A DNA stretch of 64,000 bases. Origin: Xanthobacteraceae bacterium. Lineage in GTDB: Bacteria > Pseudomonadota > Alphaproteobacteria > Rhizobiales > Xanthobacteraceae. Below, piece by piece: positions 18,802-33,217 of the stretch (positions are counted from its first letter, which is position 1; each line of letters opens with the position of its first letter). The translations under genes were made by a program, and so were the position numbers. The stretch covers positions 1,302,001 through 1,366,000 of the forward strand of contig JAHBZB010000001.1 in the NCBI GenBank assembly GCA_019635635.1, read 5' to 3'. Below the pieces are notes generated by a model. The model saw nothing but the letters and a program-made list of their open reading frames with translations, searched no databases and had not been told where the DNA came from.

Positions 18802-19910
18802 GCGGCGGCGCGAAAGCGCCGCTGATCCTGCTCGCGGCGGGCGGTACCGGCGGACATCTCTTCCCGGCCGAAGCGCTTGCGAACGTGCTGGTCGCGCGCG
18901 GTTTCCGCGTCGATCTCGTCGCCGATCACCGGGTCTCGAATTATCTCGGGCGCTTCCCGGCGGGCGACGTGCATGTCGTCTCCGCCGACACGCTGCGCGG
19001 CGGCAATCCGTTTCGGCTTGCACTCACGTTGTTTCGTCTCGGGGTCGGCACGCTGCGTTCGATCTTCCTGCTTCTGAAACTTAAACCCAAAGCAGTCGTC
19101 GGCTTCGGCGGCTATCCGACGTTGCCGCCATTGTTCGCGGCGAAGCTTCTGTTCATTCCGACCGTCATCCACGACGCGAATGCTGTCATGGGCCGCGCGA
19201 ACCGTCTGATTGCGAAATTCGCAAGCGCGGTGGCGACCGGCTATCCGCGCACGGCGGACGCTTCGCTCGAACGAAAGGCGACCCAAACCGGCAATCCCGT
19301 CCGTCCCGCGGTCGCGGAAGCCGCGCGCGCGGAATATCCGGCGCTATCGGAAACATCTCCGCTAAAGCTTGTAATCTTCGGCGGCAGTCAGGGCGCGCGG
19401 GTGATGAGCGAGATCGTGCCCGGCGCGCTCGGCAAGCTCGAGGAGAAATTCCGCGCGCGGCTCGAAGTCGTCCAGCAGAGCCGCGAAGAGGATATGGCGG
19501 AGGCGCAGTCGATCTACCGGCGGCTCGAGATCAAGGCCGAGCTTGCGCCGTTCTTCGCCGATCTGCCCGCGAAGATCGCAGCCTCGCATCTCGTGATCGG
19601 CCGCTCCGGCGCCTCGACCGTTTCCGAACTTGCCGCGATCGGAAGGCCCTCGATCCTCGTGCCGCTGCCGGGCGCGATCGATCAGGACCAGCTTGCGAAT
19701 GCCACCTCGCTCGCCCGCGTGGGCGGCGCGCTCCTGATCCGGCAGGCCGACTTCACATCCGAGCGATTGGCCACGGAATTGACCGCTTTGTTCAATGATC
19801 CTTCGCGGCTGCCCGCAATGGCCAAGGCAGCCAAGGCGGAAGGCCGGCTGGATGCCGCCGAACGGCTTGCCGATCTGGTCATGAAGGTGGCAGGAGTAGC
19901 GCCGAAATAA
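18798..19910 (+). CDS. murG: Lipid II-forming GlcNAc transferase MurG
   Basis: MurG adds GlcNAc to lipid I at the inner face of the membrane, producing lipid II. The 370-residue GT-B enzyme has the N-terminal glycine loop [16 protein letters not shown] (about residues 10-25) and [13 protein letters not shown]. The C-terminal part has [43 protein letters not shown] and IDQDQLANA, all diagnostic. The ATG at 18798 overlaps the ftsW stop. A 14-base gap separates it from murC. Confidence 0.97.
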   Translation: MSGGAKAPLILLAAGGTGGHLFPAEALANVLVARGFRVDLVADHRVSNYLGRFPAGDVHVVSADTLRGGNPFRLALTLFRLGVGTLRSIFLLLKLKPKAVVGFGGYPTLPPLFAAKLLFIPTVIHDANAVMGRANRLIAKFASAVATGYPRTADASLERKATQTGNPVRPAVAEAARAEYPALSETSPLKLVIFGGSQGARVMSEIVPGALGKLEEKFRARLEVVQQSREEDMAEAQSIYRRLEIKAELAPFFADLPAKIAASHLVIGRSGASTVSELAAIGRPSILVPLPGAIDQDQLANATSLARVGGALLIRQADFTSERLATELTALFNDPSRLPAMAKAAKAEGRLDAAERLADLVMKVAGVAPK

Positions 19911-19924
19911 CTGGCGCAGGTTGG

Positions 19925-21328
19925 ATGAAACTTCCTCTCAAGCTCGGCACGATTCACTTCGTCGGCATCGGCGGCATCGGCATGTCCGGTATCGCCGAGG
20001 TGCTCGCCAATCTCGGCTATTCGGTGCGCGGCTCGGACGTTTCCGACAGCGCGAACGTGAAGCGGCTGCGCGAGCACGGCATCGGCGTCGTGGTCGGCCA
20101 CAAGGCCGAGAACGTCGAAGGCGCGGAAGTGATCGTGGTCTCGTCCGCGATCAAGCGCGACAATCCGGAACTCATCGCCGCGCGCGCGAAGCGCCTGCCG
20201 GTCGTGCGCCGCGCGGAAATGCTCGCGGAATTGATGCGGCTGAAATCCTGCATCGCGATCGCCGGCACGCACGGAAAAACCACGACGACCTCGATGGTGG
20301 CCGCACTCCTCGACGGCGGCGGTTTCGACCCGACCGTCATCAACGGCGGCATCATCAATGCCTACGGCACCAACGCGCGTCTCGGCGCGGGCGACTGGAT
20401 GGTGGTGGAGGCCGACGAATCCGACGGCACCTTCCTGAAGTTGCCCGCGAATGTCGCGGTCGTGACCAACGTCGATCCCGAGCATCTCGATCACTTCGGC
20501 ACCTTTGACGAGGTGAAGAAGGCGTTCCGCTCGTTCGTCGAGAACGTCCCGTTCTACGGCTTCGCGGTCATGTGCATCGATCATCCGGTGGTGCAGGATC
20601 TGGTCGGCACCATCGCCGATCGCCGCGTGATTACCTATGGAGAAAATCCGCAGGCTGACGCGCGGCTCATCGATGTGAAACTCGACGGCGGTGTCGCGCA
20701 GTTCGGCGTGTTGTTTCAGGCGCGCGAAGGCCGCGCCGCGCATCACATCAAGAATCTGAAACTGCCGATGCCGGGGCATCATAACGCGCTGAACGCAACC
20801 GCCGCGGTCGCGGTCGCGCACGAACTCGGCATGAACGACGACAAGATCCGTGCGGCCCTTCTCGGCTTCGGCGGCGTGAAGCGGCGCTTCACCCGCACCG
20901 GCGAATGGAATGGCGCGGTGATCTTCGACGACTATGGCCATCATCCGGTCGAGATCGCGGCGGTGCTGAAGGCGGCGCGGGCGTCGACACAAGGCAAGGT
21001 GATCGCCGTCGTGCAGCCGCATCGCTATACGCGGTTGCAGGCGCTGTTCGAGCAATTCTGCACCTGCTTCAACGACGCCGATCACGTGATCGTCGCGCCG
21101 GTCTATCCGGCAGGCGAAGCGCCGATCCCGGGCGTCGACAGCGAAGCGCTGGTCGCGGGCATGCGCTCGCGCGGGCATCGCGACGCGCAGCCGCTTTCCG
21201 GCCCGGAAGAACTCGCCGGCAAGATCGCAGCGCTTGCGAAAAAGGGCGACTACGTCGTGTTGCTGGGTGCGGGCAACATCACGCAATGGGCTTATGCGCT
21301 GCCCGGCGAACTGGCTGCGAAGAAGTAA
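19925..21328 (+). CDS. murC: UDP-MurNAc L-alanine ligase MurC
   Basis: MurC catalyses the first Mur-ligase step, adding L-alanine to UDP-MurNAc. It has 467 residues: an N-terminal [21 protein letters not shown] Rossmann segment, the ATP loop [12 protein letters not shown] near residue 114, [13 protein letters not shown] and [11 protein letters not shown]. The C-terminal part has [22 protein letters not shown] and VVQPHRYTR. The ATG at 19925 follows a weak GGTTGG. The TAA shares a base with the murB ATG. Confidence 0.97.
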   Translation: MKLPLKLGTIHFVGIGGIGMSGIAEVLANLGYSVRGSDVSDSANVKRLREHGIGVVVGHKAENVEGAEVIVVSSAIKRDNPELIAARAKRLPVVRRAEMLAELMRLKSCIAIAGTHGKTTTTSMVAALLDGGGFDPTVINGGIINAYGTNARLGAGDWMVVEADESDGTFLKLPANVAVVTNVDPEHLDHFGTFDEVKKAFRSFVENVPFYGFAVMCIDHPVVQDLVGTIADRRVITYGENPQADARLIDVKLDGGVAQFGVLFQAREGRAAHHIKNLKLPMPGHHNALNATAAVAVAHELGMNDDKIRAALLGFGGVKRRFTRTGEWNGAVIFDDYGHHPVEIAAVLKAARASTQGKVIAVVQPHRYTRLQALFEQFCTCFNDADHVIVAPVYPAGEAPIPGVDSEALVAGMRSRGHRDAQPLSGPEELAGKIAALAKKGDYVVLLGAGNITQWAYALPGELAAKK

Positions 21329-22257
21329 TGGCTTTTTCCGATCTGCTTCCAGAGTTGCAGGCCGCCGCGCCGAAACTGCGCGGGCGGCTGCTTGCCAACC
21401 AGTCGCTTGCCGAGATCACGTGGTTTCGCGTCGGCGGCCCGGCGCAGGTGTTGTTCACGCCTGCCGATGAAGAAGACCTCGCATATTTTCTCGCGAGCGT
21501 TCCGAACCATCCGGTGACGGTAATCGGCCTCGGCTCGAACCTGATCGTACGCGACGGCGGCGTGCCCGGAATCGTGGTGCGTCTTGCGCGCGGCTTCAAC
21601 GAAGTGAAGGTCGAAGGCGATCTCGTCACCGCAGGCACCGCGGTACCCGACGTAAAAGTCGCGCGCGCGGCAGCCGACGCTTCGCTTAGCGGTCTTGCGT
21701 TTTATCGCGGCGTGCCGGGCGCAATTGGCGGGGCGTTGCGCATGAACGCGGGCGCCTATGGCGGCGAGACCAAGGACGCGCTGATCGAAGCGCGCGCCAT
21801 CGACCGCGCCGGAAAACTGCATGTGCTCTCGAATGCCGATATGGGGTTCACCTATCGTCATTCGTCGCCGCCCGACCATTTCATTTTCACCCGCGCGGTC
21901 TATCGCGGCACGCCCGGAGATGCGGCGGCGATTGCAGCCGAAATGGAATCGATCACCGGGCGGCGCGAAGCGACGCAGCCGATCAAGAGCCGCACCGGCG
22001 GCTCGACCTTCAAGAATCCGCCGGGACAAAAATCCTGGCAGTTGATCGACGCTGCGGGTTGCCGCGGGCTGGTCGTCGGCGACGCGCAGGTTTCGGAACT
22101 GCATTGCAACTTCCTCATCAATCGCGGCAACGCAACCGCGGCGGACGTCGAAGGACTCGGCGAGGAAGTGCGGCGGCGCGTGAAGGAAAATTCGGGCGTC
22201 ACGCTCGAGTGGGAAATCAAGCGAATCGGCGTGATAGCCGATAAGGTTCCGGCATGA
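21328..22257 (+). CDS. murB: UDP-N-acetylenolpyruvoylglucosamine reductase MurB
   Basis: MurB is a FAD enzyme that reduces enolpyruvyl-UDP-GlcNAc to UDP-MurNAc with NADPH. It has 309 residues. The N-terminal FAD site is [13 protein letters not shown], followed by [12 protein letters not shown] and [39 protein letters not shown] holds the catalytic Ser region and [12 protein letters not shown] the late Glu. The ATG at 21328 overlaps the murC TAA (TAATG), and the stop overlaps ddl as ATGA. Confidence 0.97.
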   Translation: MAFSDLLPELQAAAPKLRGRLLANQSLAEITWFRVGGPAQVLFTPADEEDLAYFLASVPNHPVTVIGLGSNLIVRDGGVPGIVVRLARGFNEVKVEGDLVTAGTAVPDVKVARAAADASLSGLAFYRGVPGAIGGALRMNAGAYGGETKDALIEARAIDRAGKLHVLSNADMGFTYRHSSPPDHFIFTRAVYRGTPGDAAAIAAEMESITGRREATQPIKSRTGGSTFKNPPGQKSWQLIDAAGCRGLVVGDAQVSELHCNFLINRGNATAADVEGLGEEVRRRVKENSGVTLEWEIKRIGVIADKVPA

Positions 22258-23174
22258 CGAAACACGTCGCGGTTCTGATGGGCGGCTGGTCGGCGGAGCG
22301 GGAAGTCTCGCTGCGCTCGGGTGCTGCCTGCGCGAAGGCGCTCGAAGGCGAGGGCTATCGCGTGACCCGTGTCGATGTCGCGCGGAACATCGCGCAGGTG
22401 CTCGCCGAACTGAAACCCGACGTCGCCTTCAACGTGCTGCACGGCGTTCCGGGTGAGGACGGCACCATCCAGGGCGTGCTCGAGGTGCTCGGCATTCCCT
22501 ATACCCATTCCGGCGTGCTCGCCTCGGCGCTCGCCATGGACAAGGGGCAGGCGCGGATCGCGATGCAGGCGGCCGGCGTGCCGGTGGCCGAGGGCAGGGT
22601 CGTTAGCCGCGCGGAGGCTGCGAAGGGCCATGTGCTGCCGCGGCCCTATGTGCTGAAGCCCGTGGCCGAGGGTTCCTCGGTCGGGGTCTTCATCGTGACC
22701 GAAGAACACCAGCATCCGCCGCAGGAACTCACCCGTCCGGACTGGAAGCACGGGGAACTTCTGCTGGCGGAACGCTACATTCCGGGGCTGGAACTCACCT
22801 GTGCCGTTATGGGCGACGAGGCCCTCGACGTAATCGAGATCGAATCGACCACCCGTTTCTACGATTACGAGGCGAAATACGCCCCCGGCGGTTCCCGCCA
22901 CATTCTTCCGGCTCGGATTAAACCGAATATTTACCAGAAAGCGCAGATTCTGGCCGTTGAGGCGCACCGCGCCCTCGGCTGCCGGGGAATTAGCCGGGCG
23001 GATTTCCGCTTTGATAACCGTGAAGACGGTTCGGGCGAGCTTTTCTGCCTCGAAGTGAACACCCAACCCGGAATGACCGAGACGTCGCTGGTGCCCGAGC
23101 TTGCCGCATATCGCGGCATGTCGTTCGGCGGACTGGTGAAATGGATCGTAGAGGACGCTTCTTTGAATCGATGA
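22254..23174 (+). CDS. ddl: D-alanine-D-alanine ligase
   Basis: Ddl joins two D-alanines with ATP to make the dipeptide used by MurF. The 306-residue ATP-grasp enzyme has the N-terminal [36 protein letters not shown] and [18 protein letters not shown]. It also has [17 protein letters not shown], and the metal-binding [16 protein letters not shown] near the C-terminus. The ATG at 22254 overlaps the murB stop. Its own stop overlaps the preferred ftsQ start as ATGA. Confidence 0.97.
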   Translation: MTKHVAVLMGGWSAEREVSLRSGAACAKALEGEGYRVTRVDVARNIAQVLAELKPDVAFNVLHGVPGEDGTIQGVLEVLGIPYTHSGVLASALAMDKGQARIAMQAAGVPVAEGRVVSRAEAAKGHVLPRPYVLKPVAEGSSVGVFIVTEEHQHPPQELTRPDWKHGELLLAERYIPGLELTCAVMGDEALDVIEIESTTRFYDYEAKYAPGGSRHILPARIKPNIYQKAQILAVEAHRALGCRGISRADFRFDNREDGSGELFCLEVNTQPGMTETSLVPELAAYRGMSFGGLVKWIVEDASLNR

Positions 23175-24064
23175 GCCGCCGGGCTTCCCCGGACGGCGTG
23201 CTTGTCGCTGCGTCTCCCTCCAGGTTCTCGCTTTTCCTCCGCCGCTTCCTCGTTCGTTTCTCGCATACGAAATCCGTCCGCATCGTCGAGGTGTCGCTCA
23301 CGCTCGCGCTGCTTTTCGGCGGCGCGATCTACGGCACAGTGCGCGGCGGGCACATGCCGGTCGTCAACGAGTTCATGACCGACATCGGCGATCGAGCGGC
23401 GTATTACGTCGGCTTTGAAATCGCGGACGCCGACGTGCGCGGGCACAACCGGCTGCGCCGCGACCAGATTCTTGCCGCCGCCGGAATCACCGAGCGCACT
23501 TCGCTGGTGCTGCTGAATGCGGACGCCGCGCGCGAGAAGCTGAAAACCAATCCATGGATTGCGGATGCCGTGGTCCGCAAGTTCTATCCGAACCGCATCG
23601 AGATCGAAGTCACCGAGCGCGAGGCCTTCGCGCTGTGGCAGCGCAACGGCAAGCTTGCGATCGTCGCGCGCGACGGCACCGTGCTCGAAGAAGTTTCCGG
23701 CAAGCAGGAAGAAAAACTTCCGCTGGTCGTCGGCGAGGGCGCGGCGAAAACGGCAGCCGAATTTCTCGCGGTGCTCGATCGTTTCCCCGCGATCAAGGCC
23801 GACGTTTACGGCGCGGTCTATGTCGCCGAGCGGCGCTGGAATCTCCGCATGACGAACGGCATCGACGTTCGCCTGCCGGAAGAAAATCTGCTCGCCGCAC
23901 TCGACGCGTTGACCAAACTTTCGCGCGACCAGAGAATTTTCGCGCGCGACATCGAGATGATCGATCTGCGCATCCCCGGCCAGGTCGTCGTCCGCATGTC
24001 GGCAGCGGCTGCGAGCGCTTACGACGCGCAACGCAAGCCCGCGAAAACGAAGGGGGCAACATGA
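23171..24064 (+). CDS. ftsQ: Cell division protein FtsQ
   Basis: FtsQ is a bitopic divisome protein that links FtsA/FtsZ-stage proteins to the FtsL-FtsB-FtsW-FtsI complex. The product has about 297 residues: a cytoplasmic basic tail, a membrane helix at about 39-57 (VEVSLTLALLFGGAIYGTV), and a POTRA domain with NRLRRDQILAAAGI and NPWIADAVVRKFYPNRIEIEVTEREAFALW. The FtsQ core follows. I chose the ATG at 23171 because it forms the ATGA overlap with ddl seen throughout the cluster; an ATG at 23141 adds ten residues. Confidence 0.93.
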   Translation: MSRRASPDGVLVAASPSRFSLFLRRFLVRFSHTKSVRIVEVSLTLALLFGGAIYGTVRGGHMPVVNEFMTDIGDRAAYYVGFEIADADVRGHNRLRRDQILAAAGITERTSLVLLNADAAREKLKTNPWIADAVVRKFYPNRIEIEVTEREAFALWQRNGKLAIVARDGTVLEEVSGKQEEKLPLVVGEGAAKTAAEFLAVLDRFPAIKADVYGAVYVAERRWNLRMTNGIDVRLPEENLLAALDALTKLSRDQRIFARDIEMIDLRIPGQVVVRMSAAAASAYDAQRKPAKTKGAT

Positions 24065-25368
24065 ACGCCCTCGTCCGGGGTCTTGCGCCCCGCATGAAGC
24101 CGCTCGGCCACAAGCGCTCGAGCATTGTCGCCGCACTCGACATCGGCACCAGCAAGGTCGCCTGCGTAATCGCGAAGCTCAAGGCCGAACGCGGCCGCGA
24201 GATGCCACACAACCGTACCCATTCGGTCGAGGTGATCGGCTTCGGTCATACCCGCGCGCACGGCATCAAGGCCGGCACGGTGGTGGACATCGAGGCGGCG
24301 GAGGAGTCGATCCGCCGCGCGGTCGATCAGGCCGAACGCTCGGCGAAAGTCGAAATCGCGTCGGTCATCGTTTCGGTCACCGGCGGGCGTCTGGGCAGCG
24401 AATCCTTCGCGGCATCCGTGCGCGTGCCGGGCAATGCAGTCGAAGGCGGCGATATCGCGCGCGTGCTCGATGCCGCGAGCGTTCATTCGGTCCGCGACGG
24501 CCGGGCTGTGCTGCATTCGATTCCGATCGCCTATCATGTCGATGACATTTCCAACGTGCAGGACCCGCGCGGCATGCTCGGCCGGACGCTTGCGGTCGAT
24601 CTGCACGTCGCGACCGCGGACTATCCGGCACTGCAAAATCTCATTCTCTGCGTCGAGCGCTGCCACCTGTCGGTCGAAGGCATGATCGCGGCACCTTATG
24701 CCGCGGGCCTCGCCGCGCTCTCCGACGACGAAGCCGAACTCGGCGCGACCGTGATCGATCTCGGCGCGGGCACCACGACGCTTGCCGCTTTCGTCAACGA
24801 CACTTGCGTGCACATGGACGGGATCGCAGTCGGCAGCTTCAACGTCACGCTCGATCTCGCGCGTGGGCTTTCGACCAAGCTCTCCGAGGCCGAACGCATC
24901 AAGACGCTCTATGGCGACGTGATCGAGGGCGGCTCGGATCATACCGATCTCATCATGGTGCCTTCGATCGAAGGCGGCCGCGGCGGCGCTGCAACCCGCG
25001 CGCAGGTGATCCGGATTGCGCGTGCGCGCATCGACGAGATTTTCGAGATGCTGCACGAGCGGCTTTCGTCCGCGGGAATTCTCAATCTCACTGGCCGGCG
25101 CATCGTGCTGACCGGCGGCGGCGCGCTGCTCGGCGGCGTCGGCGAGCTTGCCAGCCGCATGTTCGGCGCGAGTGTTCGTATCGGCACGCCGCGCGCGATC
25201 GGCGGCCTCAACAATACCGCGCGCAGCCCGGTCTTCGCGGCGGTCGCAGGATTAGCCGCCTATCCGCAATTCGCAGAGCGCGAGCATTTCGAACCGCGGC
25301 GCCGGCTTGCGCCGCATGACGGCAACTATCTCCGGCGCGTCGGGCGCTGGATCAAGGAAAGTTTCTGA
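24061..25368 (+). CDS. ftsA: Cell division protein FtsA
   Basis: FtsA is the actin-like protein that tethers FtsZ polymers to the membrane and recruits later divisome proteins. The 435-residue protein has the phosphate loop [16 protein letters not shown] at about 24-39, the SHS2 region, [16 protein letters not shown] and [17 protein letters not shown]. The C-terminus [11 protein letters not shown] forms the amphipathic membrane-targeting helix. The ATG at 24061 overlaps the ftsQ stop as ATGA. It is followed by 80 bases before the ftsZ start I prefer. Confidence 0.97.
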   Translation: MNALVRGLAPRMKPLGHKRSSIVAALDIGTSKVACVIAKLKAERGREMPHNRTHSVEVIGFGHTRAHGIKAGTVVDIEAAEESIRRAVDQAERSAKVEIASVIVSVTGGRLGSESFAASVRVPGNAVEGGDIARVLDAASVHSVRDGRAVLHSIPIAYHVDDISNVQDPRGMLGRTLAVDLHVATADYPALQNLILCVERCHLSVEGMIAAPYAAGLAALSDDEAELGATVIDLGAGTTTLAAFVNDTCVHMDGIAVGSFNVTLDLARGLSTKLSEAERIKTLYGDVIEGGSDHTDLIMVPSIEGGRGGAATRAQVIRIARARIDEIFEMLHERLSSAGILNLTGRRIVLTGGGALLGGVGELASRMFGASVRIGTPRAIGGLNNTARSPVFAAVAGLAAYPQFAEREHFEPRRRLAPHDGNYLRRVGRWIKESF

Positions 25369-25448
25369 TGATCGACGACAACGTGCCGGCGTATTCCGGC
25401 AATGACAGTTCAGTAAGCACGGCAGACGCCGGCGTAAGAGGTGATGCA

Positions 25449-27062
25449 ATGACGATCAATCTGCAGATGCCGGATATCCGGGAGTTGAAGCCGCACATCA
25501 CCGTGTTCGGTGTCGGTGGCGCCGGCGGTAACGCCGTCAACAACATGATCGCGGCGGGCCTTCAGGGCTGCGAATTCGTCGTCGCCAACACCGACGCGCA
25601 GGCGCTGAAATCGTCGAAGTGCGCGCGCGTGATCCAGATGGGCATCGACGGCCTCGGCGCCGGTTCGCATCCGGAAGTCGGCAAGAGCGCCGCCGAGGAA
25701 GCGATGGCGGAAGTCCGCGACATGCTCCAGGGCGTGCACATGGTGTTCGTCACCGCCGGCATGGGCGGCGGCACCGGCACGGGTGCTGCACCCGTGATCG
25801 CGCGCGTCGCCAAGGATCTCGGCATTCTCACGGTCGGCGTCGTCACCAAGCCGTTCGATTTCGAAGGCGGCCGCCGCATGAAGCTCGCGAACGCGGGCGT
25901 GGAAGAACTGGCGAAGCATGTCGACACGCTGATCGTGATTCCGAACCAGAACCTGTTCCGGGTCGCGAACAAGGAGACCACTTTCGCTGACGCCTTCGCG
26001 ATGGCGGACCAGGTGCTCTATTCGGGCGTCGCCTGCATCACCGACCTGATGGTCAAGGAAGGTCTCATCAACCTCGACTTCGCCGACGTCCGCACCGTCA
26101 TGCGCGAGATGGGCAAGGCGATGATGGGTACCGGCGAAGCCTCGGGCGACGACCGTGCGCTGCGCGCGGCCGAGAACGCGATCAACAATCCGCTCCTGGA
26201 CGAAACCTCAATGCGCGGCGCCAAGGGCCTGCTCATTTCGATCACCGGCGGCCGCGATCTCAAGCTGCATGAAGTCGATGAGGCGGCGACCCGCATCCGC
26301 GACGAAGTCGATACCGACGCCAACATCATCCTCGGCGCGACCTTTGACGAAAGCCTCGAAGGCATCGTCCGCGTCTCGGTGGTTGCGACCGGAATCGACG
26401 GCTCGGCAATCGGTACGGCCGCGCCGGAAATCCGCTCGAGCTTCTCGAACCACAATCGTCCGGCGCCGTCGCCGCAGGCGCGTGCGACGAACTTCACCGC
26501 CGACGTGCCGCACATTCCGCTGTCGATGCAGCCGGAACTGCCGCAGGACGAGCATTACGAAGAGCACTACGAAGACGATTACGCAGCGGAAGCGGCCGAG
26601 ATCGACGAAGTGACGATCCGCCCGCTCGAGCAGCGTCCGGCCTTCTTCCAGCCGTTGCTCGACGAAATGGAGCGCCTGTCGCCGCGGCACGAGGAGCCGG
26701 AAGACCTCGATCCGTATGTGCCCGAGCAGGCGGAGCGCCCGCCGTTCCGCCCGCGCATGCCGCGGATCGACGAATTCCCGATGCCGGCGCAGAATCAGAT
26801 GCGCGCCCGTAGCGGCGAAATGGCCGAGGACCACTCGATGGAGAAGCGCCAGATGTCGCTGCTGGAGAAGCTCGCTTCGAGCTTCAACCGCAAGGACCCG
26901 GAAGAGGCCGCACCGGTGGCCGCCCGCCGCGCTCCCGAGCCGATGCCGGAGGCGCCGCGCCGTCCGGAAGGCCGCAACCTGCTCGACCCGGTGAGCCGAC
27001 CGGCACGGGCCGAGAGCCAGGACGAACTGGAAATCCCGGCCTTCCTGCGCCGCCAGGCCTGA
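25449..27062 (+). CDS. ftsZ: Cell division GTPase FtsZ
   Basis: FtsZ is the tubulin-like GTPase that forms the division ring. The 537-residue protein has [15 protein letters not shown] at the start of the GTPase domain, the tubulin signature [13 protein letters not shown] near residue 106, and a C-terminal domain to about residue 320. A long Pro/Glu/Arg-rich linker follows, ending in the partner-binding peptide [11 protein letters not shown]. The start at 25449 ([15 protein letters not shown]) has a strong SD (AAGAGGTG) and matches relatives. The frame is open to an ATG at 25368 that overlaps ftsA and would add 27 low-similarity residues. Confidence 0.97.
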   Translation: MTINLQMPDIRELKPHITVFGVGGAGGNAVNNMIAAGLQGCEFVVANTDAQALKSSKCARVIQMGIDGLGAGSHPEVGKSAAEEAMAEVRDMLQGVHMVFVTAGMGGGTGTGAAPVIARVAKDLGILTVGVVTKPFDFEGGRRMKLANAGVEELAKHVDTLIVIPNQNLFRVANKETTFADAFAMADQVLYSGVACITDLMVKEGLINLDFADVRTVMREMGKAMMGTGEASGDDRALRAAENAINNPLLDETSMRGAKGLLISITGGRDLKLHEVDEAATRIRDEVDTDANIILGATFDESLEGIVRVSVVATGIDGSAIGTAAPEIRSSFSNHNRPAPSPQARATNFTADVPHIPLSMQPELPQDEHYEEHYEDDYAAEAAEIDEVTIRPLEQRPAFFQPLLDEMERLSPRHEEPEDLDPYVPEQAERPPFRPRMPRIDEFPMPAQNQMRARSGEMAEDHSMEKRQMSLLEKLASSFNRKDPEEAAPVAARRAPEPMPEAPRRPEGRNLLDPVSRPARAESQDELEIPAFLRRQA

Positions 27063-27379
27063 CCGGCTCCGAACCAAACGACGAATCCCGACGCCCCGGC
27101 CAAGCCGGGGCGTCTTGTTTTTGGGCCTGCTCACGAATTGACCTGGTGTGGAAAAAGCCGGAAACGGCAGCCTTGCCAGCTCCTTGAAATCATGGCGAAA
27201 AATGGCCGCGATGTCGGCAAGAATTGGTAACAAAGCGTAAGAAAGCGTGACTTGTCCCGAAAGGATGAGGGCGTATCGTCCCCAAACCCAAGCAACCACG
27301 GGGAAATGTGGTCTTGGGCACTGGGGAATCAACTGGGGCAAAAGCCGGGCAAGTTCGTCAACGGCTTTAGTACGGCGGG
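27063..27379. other. Intergenic region between ftsZ and lpxC
   Basis: These 317 bases contain no convincing gene. They hold the ftsZ terminator, an AT-richer stretch with AAAGCGTAAGAAAGCGTGA (a short direct repeat of AAAGCGT near 27233-27249), and a leader hairpin at 27287-27318 upstream of lpxC. A separate lpxC promoter is expected here because of the terminator, but I cannot point to one confidently. Confidence 0.5.
27090..27122 (+). terminator. Intrinsic terminator of the dcw cluster
   Basis: A perfect 11-bp stem (GACGCCCCGGC at 27090-27100 with GCCGGGGCGTC at 27104-27114, loop CAA) is followed by TTGTTTTT. It is placed 27 bases after the ftsZ stop and is a textbook Rho-independent terminator. 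Confidence 0.93.
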
Positions 27380-28312
27380 ATGCAAGTTCAGTTTCAATCG
27401 ACCCTCGCCGATCGCGTAGAGCTCACGGGCCGTGGGCTGCATTCGGGCACTCCCGCACGCATTGCTCTCGTTCCCGCCGCGCCGAATACCGGCATCGTCT
27501 TCAAACTTCACGGCAAAAAAATTTCGGTTGGCCCTGAAGCCGTTCGTAATACCGATTTCGCGACCGTCATCGGCGATACCAACGGCTCCAAATGCTCCAC
27601 CGTCGAACACCTGATGGCCGCCCTTTCGGGGCTCGGCATCGATAACGCGGTGATCGAGGTTGAAGGCGACGAAATCCCGGCCTTCGACGGCTCCTCGGCC
27701 CAGTTCGTCGATGCCATCGACGCCGTCGGCACCGAGCAGCAGGACGCGCCGCGCCGCTACATCAAGGTTCTGAAGCCGATCCGCGTCGACAGCGGCAACT
27801 GCTCCGCCGAGTTGTTGCCCTATGACGCCGGCTTCCGCGTCGAGGTCGAAATCGATTTCGATCACGCCGCCATCGGCCGCCAGCGCTTCGCCGGCATGGT
27901 CACGCCCGACGTTTTCCGCGACGATCTCGCGCGCGCCCGCACTTTCGGTTTCATGCGCGACGTCGCCAAGCTCTGGGGCGCGGGTCTCGCGCTCGGCGCT
28001 TCGCTCGACAACACCATCTGCCTCGCCGACGACCGCGTCGTGAACCCGGACGGCCTGCGCTATGCCGACGAATTCGTGCGTCACAAGGCGCTCGACGCGG
28101 TGGGCGATCTCGCCATGGCGGGCCTGCCGCTGCTCGGCCGCTATCGTTCGCTCTGCGGCGGCCACAAGCTCAATGCCGCGGTGGTTGCGGCCCTGATGGC
28201 CGACCGCTCGGCCTGGACCATCGTCGAGGCCGAACCGACCCGGAAGCCGCGCCGCGGCCATGCCGAAATCGGTGCGCAGGTGGCTCCGGCCTATCGCGCT
28301 GACCTTTCTTAA
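27380..28312 (+). CDS. lpxC: UDP-3-O-acyl-N-acetylglucosamine deacetylase LpxC
   Basis: LpxC carries out the committed zinc-dependent deacetylation in lipid A synthesis, so the organism makes lipopolysaccharide. The 310-residue protein has GRGLHSG near the N-terminus, TVEHLMAALSGLGIDN with a zinc His near residue 78, EIPAFDGSSAQF, ARTFGFMRDV and FVRHKALDAVGDLAMAG with the second His and the Asp. The ATG at 27380 has a poor SD (GGCGGG abuts it). It follows the dcw terminator and a leader hairpin, so its expression may be separate from ftsZ. Confidence 0.97.
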   Translation: MQVQFQSTLADRVELTGRGLHSGTPARIALVPAAPNTGIVFKLHGKKISVGPEAVRNTDFATVIGDTNGSKCSTVEHLMAALSGLGIDNAVIEVEGDEIPAFDGSSAQFVDAIDAVGTEQQDAPRRYIKVLKPIRVDSGNCSAELLPYDAGFRVEVEIDFDHAAIGRQRFAGMVTPDVFRDDLARARTFGFMRDVAKLWGAGLALGASLDNTICLADDRVVNPDGLRYADEFVRHKALDAVGDLAMAGLPLLGRYRSLCGGHKLNAAVVAALMADRSAWTIVEAEPTRKPRRGHAEIGAQVAPAYRADLS

Positions 28313-28437
28313 CTTTTTCAGCCATAATCGCGGCGGATTCAGCCGTTAGCGCCGTAGCGGGGACAAGCTAAGTTCGCTATGGCCATGTCCGCGCCGATGC
28401 CCGACGGGGGCGGCGGCTTTTTCGGGTTCGAGTTTCC

Positions 28438-29325
28438 ATGCTTCTTCACTGGCTGCGCAACACGACTTTCGCGTCCGCTCTTCGGGTGGTTGTGCTGTGC
28501 GCGTTCGGCTTCTCGCTCGCCGGCTGCTCGAGCCTCGGCATGAGCGATTTCAGCCTGAGCAATCTGTGGGGCAGCAAGAAAGACGATGACGTCCTTCCGG
28601 ATCAGCCCGCCGACGCGCTCTACAACGAAGCGCTGACCCTTCTGAACAAGAAGGAATACGAAAAGGCCGCGAAGAAATTCGAGGAAGTCGACCGCCAGCA
28701 TCCCTATTCGGAATGGGGCCGGAAGTCGCTCCTGATGTCGGCCTATTCCTATTACGAAGGCCAGAAGCACGTCGAAACGGTCGCAGCCGCGAAGCGCTAC
28801 CTTGCGCTCCATCCGGGCAGTCCCGACGCGGCTTATGCGCAGTATCTCGCGGCCGCCGCGCTGTTCGACGAAATTCCGAATATCGAGCTCGACCAGCGGC
28901 GTACCGAAGTCGCGCTCGACGCGCTCAACGAAGTCATCCGCAAATATCCCGAGACCGAATATGCGGTCAGCGCCCGCCGCAAGATCGATGTCGCGCGCGA
29001 CCAGCTCGCCGCGAAGGAAATGGTGACCGGGCGTTATTACCTGAAGAACCGCAACTACACGGGCGCGATCAACCGCTTCAAGGTGGTCGTGACCAAGTAC
29101 CAGAACACCCGCCATACCGAAGAGGCGCTGGCGCGTCTGGTCGAGGCCTATATGGCGCTCGGCATCGTCAACGAGGCGCAGACCGCGGCCGTCGTGCTCG
29201 GCCATAACTTCCCGGACAGCCCCTGGTACAAGGACGCCTATACCCTCGTGACTACCGGCGGCCAGATTCCGCAGGAAGACAAGGGTTCCTGGATCAGCCA
29301 GGCTTGGAAGCGCGTCAGCGGCTAG
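28438..29325 (+). CDS. bamD: Outer membrane assembly lipoprotein BamD
   Basis: BamD is the essential lipoprotein partner of BamA in outer-membrane protein insertion. The 295-residue protein has a lipoprotein signal peptide with lipobox LAGC (Cys30). TPR-like helices follow: ALYNEALTLLNKKEYEKAAKKFEEVDRQHPYSEWGRKSLLM and later YYLKNRNYTGAINRFKVVVTKYQNT. Standard landmarks for the family include PDAAYAQYLAAAALFDEIPNIELDQ. The ATG at 28438 has no strong SD. It sits between lpxC and recN, a usual order in Hyphomicrobiales. Confidence 0.95.
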   Translation: MLLHWLRNTTFASALRVVVLCAFGFSLAGCSSLGMSDFSLSNLWGSKKDDDVLPDQPADALYNEALTLLNKKEYEKAAKKFEEVDRQHPYSEWGRKSLLMSAYSYYEGQKHVETVAAAKRYLALHPGSPDAAYAQYLAAAALFDEIPNIELDQRRTEVALDALNEVIRKYPETEYAVSARRKIDVARDQLAAKEMVTGRYYLKNRNYTGAINRFKVVVTKYQNTRHTEEALARLVEAYMALGIVNEAQTAAVVLGHNFPDSPWYKDAYTLVTTGGQIPQEDKGSWISQAWKRVSG

Positions 29326-29345
29326 GGTTCCTGCGCTTCGCCGAA

Positions 29346-29374
29346 TTGACGCGTTCGCGCGGCTAATCTTCAAT
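29346..29374 (+). promoter_or_regulatory. Candidate promoter of recN
   Basis: TTGACG (29346-29351) and TTCAAT (29369-29374) are separated by 17 bases, about 55 bases upstream of the recN start. I see no GTTC-N7-GTTC LexA box of the alphaproteobacterial type nearby, so SOS control of recN is not supported by this sequence. Confidence 0.4.
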
Positions 29375-29427
29375 CACGTTTCGTTCCACCTGAGGCCGAA
29401 TCGGCCGAGCCGATGCGGCGGTCCTCC

Positions 29428-33217
<3,790 letters not shown>

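Noticed and set aside
19682-21286. A 534-codon open frame on the minus strand opposite murG and murC
   Set aside because: It lies entirely antisense to well-identified Mur ligase genes. Its composition (rich in Arg, His, Asp) is that of a shadow frame in GC-rich DNA, and no family motif or SD is visible.
25369-25448. Search for a CtrA site (TTAA-N7-TTAA) upstream of ftsZ
   Set aside because: The 80-base gap contains no TTAA at all. A CtrA site could lie elsewhere in the cluster, but I did not find a convincing one.
29326-29427. Search for a LexA box upstream of recN
   Set aside because: No GTTC-N7-GTTC or close variant occurs in the intergenic region, so I do not claim SOS control.
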